Of a DNA stretch of 64,000 nucleotides, positions 63,816-64,000 are shown piece after piece. Both the position numbers and the translations under genes were made by a program. Below the pieces are notes generated by a model. That model had not been told where the DNA came from. It worked only from the letters and a program-made list of their open reading frames with translations, and ran no database searches. Source of the stretch: an uncultured Pseudomonadales bacterium (GTDB lineage: Bacteria; Pseudomonadota; Gammaproteobacteria; Pseudomonadales; Azotimanducaceae); assembly GCA_937921865.1 (NCBI GenBank), contig CAKZWF010000008.1:83638-147637 (forward strand), given 5' to 3'. Numbering within the stretch: position 1 is the stretch's first letter; the number at the start of each line of letters is the position of its first letter.

Positions 63816-64000
63816 ATGGCGACCTCTCAACTGACACCTGAACAGATAGACGCCCAGTTGCTCAGCTTGAATAGCTCTGCATCGGACCCCCTGCGCTGGA
63901 CAATTAAAGACGGCAAACTGCATGCAAGCTTTGTCTTCAACGACTTTGTCGCCGCTTTTTCATTCATGAGTGCAAGCGCCCTGGTGGCAGAGCGGATGAA
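63816..64000 (+). CDS. phhB: Pterin-4a-carbinolamine dehydratase (partial)
   Basis: First 61 codons of a gene cut by the window end. The sequence (LRWTIKDGKLHASFVFNDFVAAFSF, then MSASALVAERM) has the PCD pattern in which the F-x-F-x-DF segment precedes the HHP motif, which would fall beyond the edge. PhhB recycles the pterin cofactor of phenylalanine hydroxylase. Confidence 0.75.
   Translation, partial: MATSQLTPEQIDAQLLSLNSSASDPLRWTIKDGKLHASFVFNDFVAAFSFMSASALVAERM

Overview
This is a 64 kb, GC-rich, gene-dense stretch of a gammaproteobacterial chromosome. The order of housekeeping genes is very close to that of Pseudomonas and its relatives: lptM-lysA-dapF-DUF484-xerC; argH back to back with algZ-algR-hemC-hemD-hemX-hemY; rho next to trxA and hemB; gshA, pckA, hslO, hslR, yrfG, nudE and cysQ. 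The accessory genes (SCP2-type thiolase with a DUF35 partner, flavin monooxygenase, phytanoyl-CoA dioxygenase, P450) fit a free-living, probably marine, lipid-degrading member of the Pseudomonadales/Cellvibrionales. That placement is inferred from synteny and content; no rRNA or tRNA gene lies in the window.

Layout. 1-5.4 kb: lysine/peptidoglycan precursor genes, xerC, and argH. 5.4-11.1 kb: a LytS/LytTR two-component pair and a tetrapyrrole operon. 11.1-16.1 kb: minus-strand genes (DsbA-like isomerase, Fre-like reductase, rho, trxA, hemB); the trxA-hemB gap holds two related 147-bp inverted-repeat elements. 16.3-19 kb: TVP38 membrane protein, mercuric-reductase-like flavoprotein, TetR regulator. 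19-21.5 kb: ECF sigma / membrane anti-sigma / PDZ operon. 21.5-27.6 kb: ABC-F ATPase, orphan ParA-type ATPase, a decayed WD40 gene, dsbB, quinone reductase, acpH. 27.6-34.5 kb: gshA, pckA, hslO, hslR, yrfG, and divergent nudE-cysQ. 34.5-46.9 kb: accessory metabolism (thiolase pair, STAS-like protein, monooxygenase, PhyH, PanE-like reductase, two MFS carriers, P450) and cysK. 47-52 kb: exported amide and peptide hydrolases (D-aminoacylase-like lipoprotein, gamma-glutamyltransferase) and a secreted Cys-rich protein.

52-58.7 kb: the most unusual region, an eight-gene minus-strand operon coding almost only for envelope proteins: a glycine-zipper protein, an exported helical protein, a lipoprotein, an ExbB/MotA-like channel, an ExbD-like partner, a DUF4384-like secreted protein, a membrane-anchored protein with a SPOR-like end, a lytic transglycosylase, and a second copy of the glycine-zipper protein's C-terminal domain. 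Together they look like an undescribed proton-driven envelope machine.

58.7-64 kb: methyltransferase, a small membrane protein/HTH regulator pair with an operator-rich promoter, an M48-TerB protease with a lipoprotein, a YgeA-type racemase, an exported M20 peptidase, and a pterin dehydratase cut by the window edge. No CRISPR array, prophage or insertion sequence was seen.
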